The notes under the pieces are model-generated. The model did no database searches, was not told where the DNA came from, and was given only the letters and a program-made list of their open reading frames with translations. Shown here piece by piece: positions 47,864 through 48,541 of a stretch of DNA of 48,541 bases; positions within the stretch are counted from its first letter, which is position 1, and each line of letters starts with the position of its first letter. The stretch is taken from NCBI GenBank assembly GCA_024743115.1, contig JANSXC010000037.1, forward strand, positions 1-48,541, given 5' to 3'. The DNA comes from a bacterium. GTDB lineage: Bacteria > Planctomycetota > UBA1135 > UBA2386. A program made the translations under genes and the position numbers.

Positions 47864-48541
47864 ATGGCCGATACCCCGCGTCCGCTCCGTGTCCGACCGC
47901 TCGCCGAACGTCGGAACCTCGTCACCAAAGAGCAGTTCGCGCGCGTGCTGCCGCCCGTCGAGGGCTTCCTGCGCTGGTTCGAGGCGCTGCCGGACATCTA
48001 CGGCAGCCGTGCGCTCAAGACGGTCGTGAGTCGCATCGTCGACGCGCGGGCCGCGGGTCGCGAGGTCGGTGTCGCGCTCGGCGCGCACGTGCTCAAGGTC
48101 GGTCTGTCGCCGCTCCTCATCGATCTGATGCGTCGTGGCCTCATCACGCACGTCGCGACCAACGGTGCGTCCGCGATCCACGACTGGGAGACCGCCTACC
48201 AGGGCGAAACGAGCGAGGACGTCGCGACCAATCTGCCGGACGGCTCGTTCGGGTTCTGGCAGGAAACGTTCACGGGTCTCAACGACGCGGCCAAGGCGGC
48301 GGCGGCCAGCGGCGAAGGTCTCGGTCGGGCGCTCGGGCGCCGGATTCTCGAAGACGAACTGCCGCATCGCCACTTGTCGGTGTTCGCCGAGGCCGCGCGC
48401 CTCGATCTGCCGGCGACGATCCATGTCGCATTCGGTTGCGACATCACGCACATGGATCCTGAGCTCGACGGCGGCGCACTCGGGCAGGCCACGCAGCGCG
48501 ACTTCTGGGTGCTCGCGGACACCGTGGGGCGGCTCGATCAA
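47864..48541 (+). CDS. Deoxyhypusine-synthase-like protein (3' truncated by window end)
   Basis: The frame is open from ATG 47864 to the last base (226 codons). CTG 47822 and TTG 47840 are other in-frame options after the TAA at 47810. The block GAHVLKVGLSPLLIDLMRRG, then LITHVATNGASAIHDWETAYQGETSEDV, matches the NAD-binding core of deoxyhypusine synthase and its bacterial relatives. LPDGSFGFWQETFTGLNDAA continues the match. FGCDITHMDPE also belongs to this region. The catalytic lysine region lies beyond the window. Bacteria have no eIF5A, and members with this fold may make homospermidine or have other substrates. Divergent from the TMTC-like gene. Confidence 0.75.
   Translation, partial: MADTPRPLRVRPLAERRNLVTKEQFARVLPPVEGFLRWFEALPDIYGSRALKTVVSRIVDARAAGREVGVALGAHVLKVGLSPLLIDLMRRGLITHVATNGASAIHDWETAYQGETSEDVATNLPDGSFGFWQETFTGLNDAAKAAAASGEGLGRALGRRILEDELPHRHLSVFAEAARLDLPATIHVAFGCDITHMDPELDGGALGQATQRDFWVLADTVGRLDQ

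Noticed and set aside
47555..48541. 328-codon minus-strand open frame at the right edge
   Set aside because: The plus strand here encodes a clear deoxyhypusine-synthase-like core, so the antisense frame is a shadow.

Overview
This window is GC-rich bacterial chromosome and most likely comes from a member of the Planctomycetota. The main grounds are a DUF1549/LamG/DUF1553 protein translationally coupled to a Tat-exported DUF1501 protein (a pair characteristic of planctomycetes), many large secreted proteins of unknown role, membrane proteins with C-terminal TPRs, and a selenoprotein of a thioredoxin-like type. I cannot place it more finely. No rRNA, tRNA, CRISPR array, insertion sequence or phage gene is visible. 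The window begins inside a membrane-protein gene and ends inside a deoxyhypusine-synthase-like gene.

Layout. Positions 1-12.4 kb hold truA, a secreted DUF3352-like protein, an NTF2-like exported protein, a coupled pair ending in a receiver-like/DUF3052 fusion, an exported CxxC-rich protein behind a possible sigma-54 promoter, a three-fold trypsin-like HtrA protein in which only the third unit keeps its catalytic triad, a CAP-domain exported protein (minus strand) and a leuB-like dehydrogenase. Positions 12.6-19.0 kb hold a reprolysin-type metalloprotease, an Arg/Gly-rich exported protein, a lone hydantoinase-B subunit, a small lipoprotein and an HTH/TPR protein. Positions 19.1-26.5 kb are a compact housekeeping run: purA-uppS-cdsA-phoH-ybeY, a FliA/SigB-like sigma factor, lysA, a small lipoprotein and an IscU/NifU-like scaffold. 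Several of these genes overlap as GTGA. Positions 26.5-36.5 kb hold a sigma-54 activator, a second DUF3352-like protein, two tandem structured-RNA candidates, glpK, lon with a histone-H1-like tail, nth, a SUFU-domain protein and a DUF1289 protein. Positions 36.5-48.5 kb hold an M14 carboxypeptidase, the DUF1549/DUF1553-DUF1501 pair and a minus-strand group of two TMTC-like membrane/TPR proteins around a selenoprotein, then the truncated DHS-like gene.

Two items stand out. First, 44829..45854 (minus) is one reading frame interrupted only by two TGA codons. The first sits in a VPG-TGA-TTC thioredoxin motif and the second in a G-TGA-FW MsrA motif, so each replaces a catalytic Cys and each is followed by a hairpin. 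I read this as a double-selenocysteine redox protein that conventional gene calling would break into three pieces. Second, 30183..30282 and 30292..30398 are two adjacent units of about 100 nt that differ in stem sequence. Each folds into a closing stem plus two hairpins and shows an almost identical 17-nt loop. Compensatory changes and the excess of G-U pairs on the plus strand point to a structured RNA transcribed toward glpK and ending at an intrinsic terminator.

Long open frames opposite many genes are GC-rich shadows and were left out.
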